Below, piece after piece: positions 63,631 through 64,000 of a stretch of 64,000 nucleotides of DNA (its first letter is position 1; the number at the start of each line of letters is the position of its first letter). Under the pieces are notes generated by a model. The model did no database searches. It saw nothing but the letters and a program-made list of their open reading frames with translations, and was not told where the DNA came from. A program made the translations under genes and the position numbers. Location: the NCBI RefSeq assembly GCF_900536025.1, contig NZ_UNOZ01000029.1, positions 62,001 to 126,000 on the forward strand. The letters run 5' to 3'. The DNA is from Pseudomonas reidholzensis. GTDB taxonomy: Bacteria > Pseudomonadota > Gammaproteobacteria > Pseudomonadales > Pseudomonadaceae.

Positions 63631-64000
63631 TCACGCGATGTCGCGCAGTTCGCGGCGCAGGATCTTGCCGACCGGGGTCATGGGCAGCGAGTCGCGCAGC
63701 ACGATGTGCTTGGGCACCTTGTAGCCGGTGAAGTTGGCCTTGCAATAAGCCTTCAGCTCCTCGACGCTCACCCCGCCCTCGCGCGGCACGACGAACAGCT
63801 TCACCGCCTCCCCCGAACGCTCGTCAGGCACGCCGATCGCCGCGCAGTTGGCCACCTGCGGGTGGCCCATGATCACGTCTTCGATTTCATTGGGGTACAC
63901 GTTGAAGCCCGAGACGATGATCATGTCCTTCTTGCGATCGACGATGCGGGTGAAGCCATCGGGGTCGATCACCGCGATATCACCCGTCTTGAACCAGCCC
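63631..64000 (-). CDS. fadD2: Second long-chain acyl-CoA ligase (FadD2), C-terminal part only
   Basis: The frame is open to the window edge, so only the last ~123 residues are seen: WFKTGDIAVIDPDG, DRKKDMIIVSGFNVYPNEIE and the C-terminal MTPVGKILRRELRDIA. Its tail is shorter than that of FadD1, which has a further EELKKQG segment. The 278-base gap to fadD1 (63353-63630) includes an A/T-rich part near 63500-63560 that may hold the fadD1 promoter. Confidence 0.92.
   Translation of the reverse strand, partial: GWFKTGDIAVIDPDGFTRIVDRKKDMIIVSGFNVYPNEIEDVIMGHPQVANCAAIGVPDERSGEAVKLFVVPREGGVSVEELKAYCKANFTGYKVPKHIVLRDSLPMTPVGKILRRELRDIA

Overview
This window is a GC-rich bacterial chromosome segment with the codon use and gene content of Pseudomonas, most likely the P. 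putida group. The indicators are GbuA, FadD and PA3286-type proteins that look close to known Pseudomonas sequences, a PlpD-type patatin autotransporter, Lap/Map-type adhesin secretion genes, and many putida-style REP palindromes. I see no rRNA, tRNA, phage genes, insertion-sequence transposase or CRISPR array. Both edges cut genes: trkH on the left and a second fadD on the right.

Layout. 1-8160: the end of trkH, two AraC-type regulators, an Mpo1-like membrane protein, an LpxH-like phosphoesterase, a DMT exporter, a SelT/W/H-type protein and the patatin/beta-barrel protein PlpD. 8161-9157: about 1 kb without a gene, built as a 251-bp-arm inverted repeat around a REP pair. 9158-13072: a MarR regulator, RecQ, a YgfB-family protein and a YbaN-family membrane protein. 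13193-25742: a surface-adhesion locus. A 2375-residue RTX adhesin with a LapG-type TAAG retention motif is divergent from a TolC-type, ABC and HlyD type I secretion set. 25904-34426: TapT-like DTW protein, an Aer-type energy/oxygen taxis receptor, a guanidinobutyrase module (LysR regulator, GbuA, sodium/solute symporter), a 42-codon gene preceded by a good Anr box, another LysR regulator and a YbfB-type MFS protein. 34427-37000: DMT transporter, a small winged-helix-like protein, a BrnT/BrnA toxin-antitoxin pair and a small exported protein. 37004-39992: a probable operon of SDR dehydrogenase, EutH-type permease and LuxR-type regulator. 40189-52981: DEAD-box helicase, YbdG-type channel, AEC and EamA transporters, AzoR, a LysR regulator, an alpha/beta hydrolase, periplasmic cyclophilin, an ABC exporter, a FemAB-like protein and a porin. 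53188-64000: a KAS III-like condensing enzyme, HrpA, a glutamine-synthetase-like plus FAD oxidase pair (polyamine gamma-glutamylation type), fadD1 and the end of fadD2.

How genes work together. The adhesin and its three exporter parts form one secretion system. Its TAAG motif implies control by LapD/LapG encoded elsewhere, because neither is in the window. GbuR-like, GbuA and the symporter form an uptake and hydrolysis module for guanidino compounds. The small Anr-boxed gene sits between this module and a LysR gene, the same neighbourhood (from memory) as PA1414, the locus of the oxygen-responsive SicX RNA in P. aeruginosa. This is the most interesting element found. REP pairs (REPINs) fill at least eight intergenic gaps.
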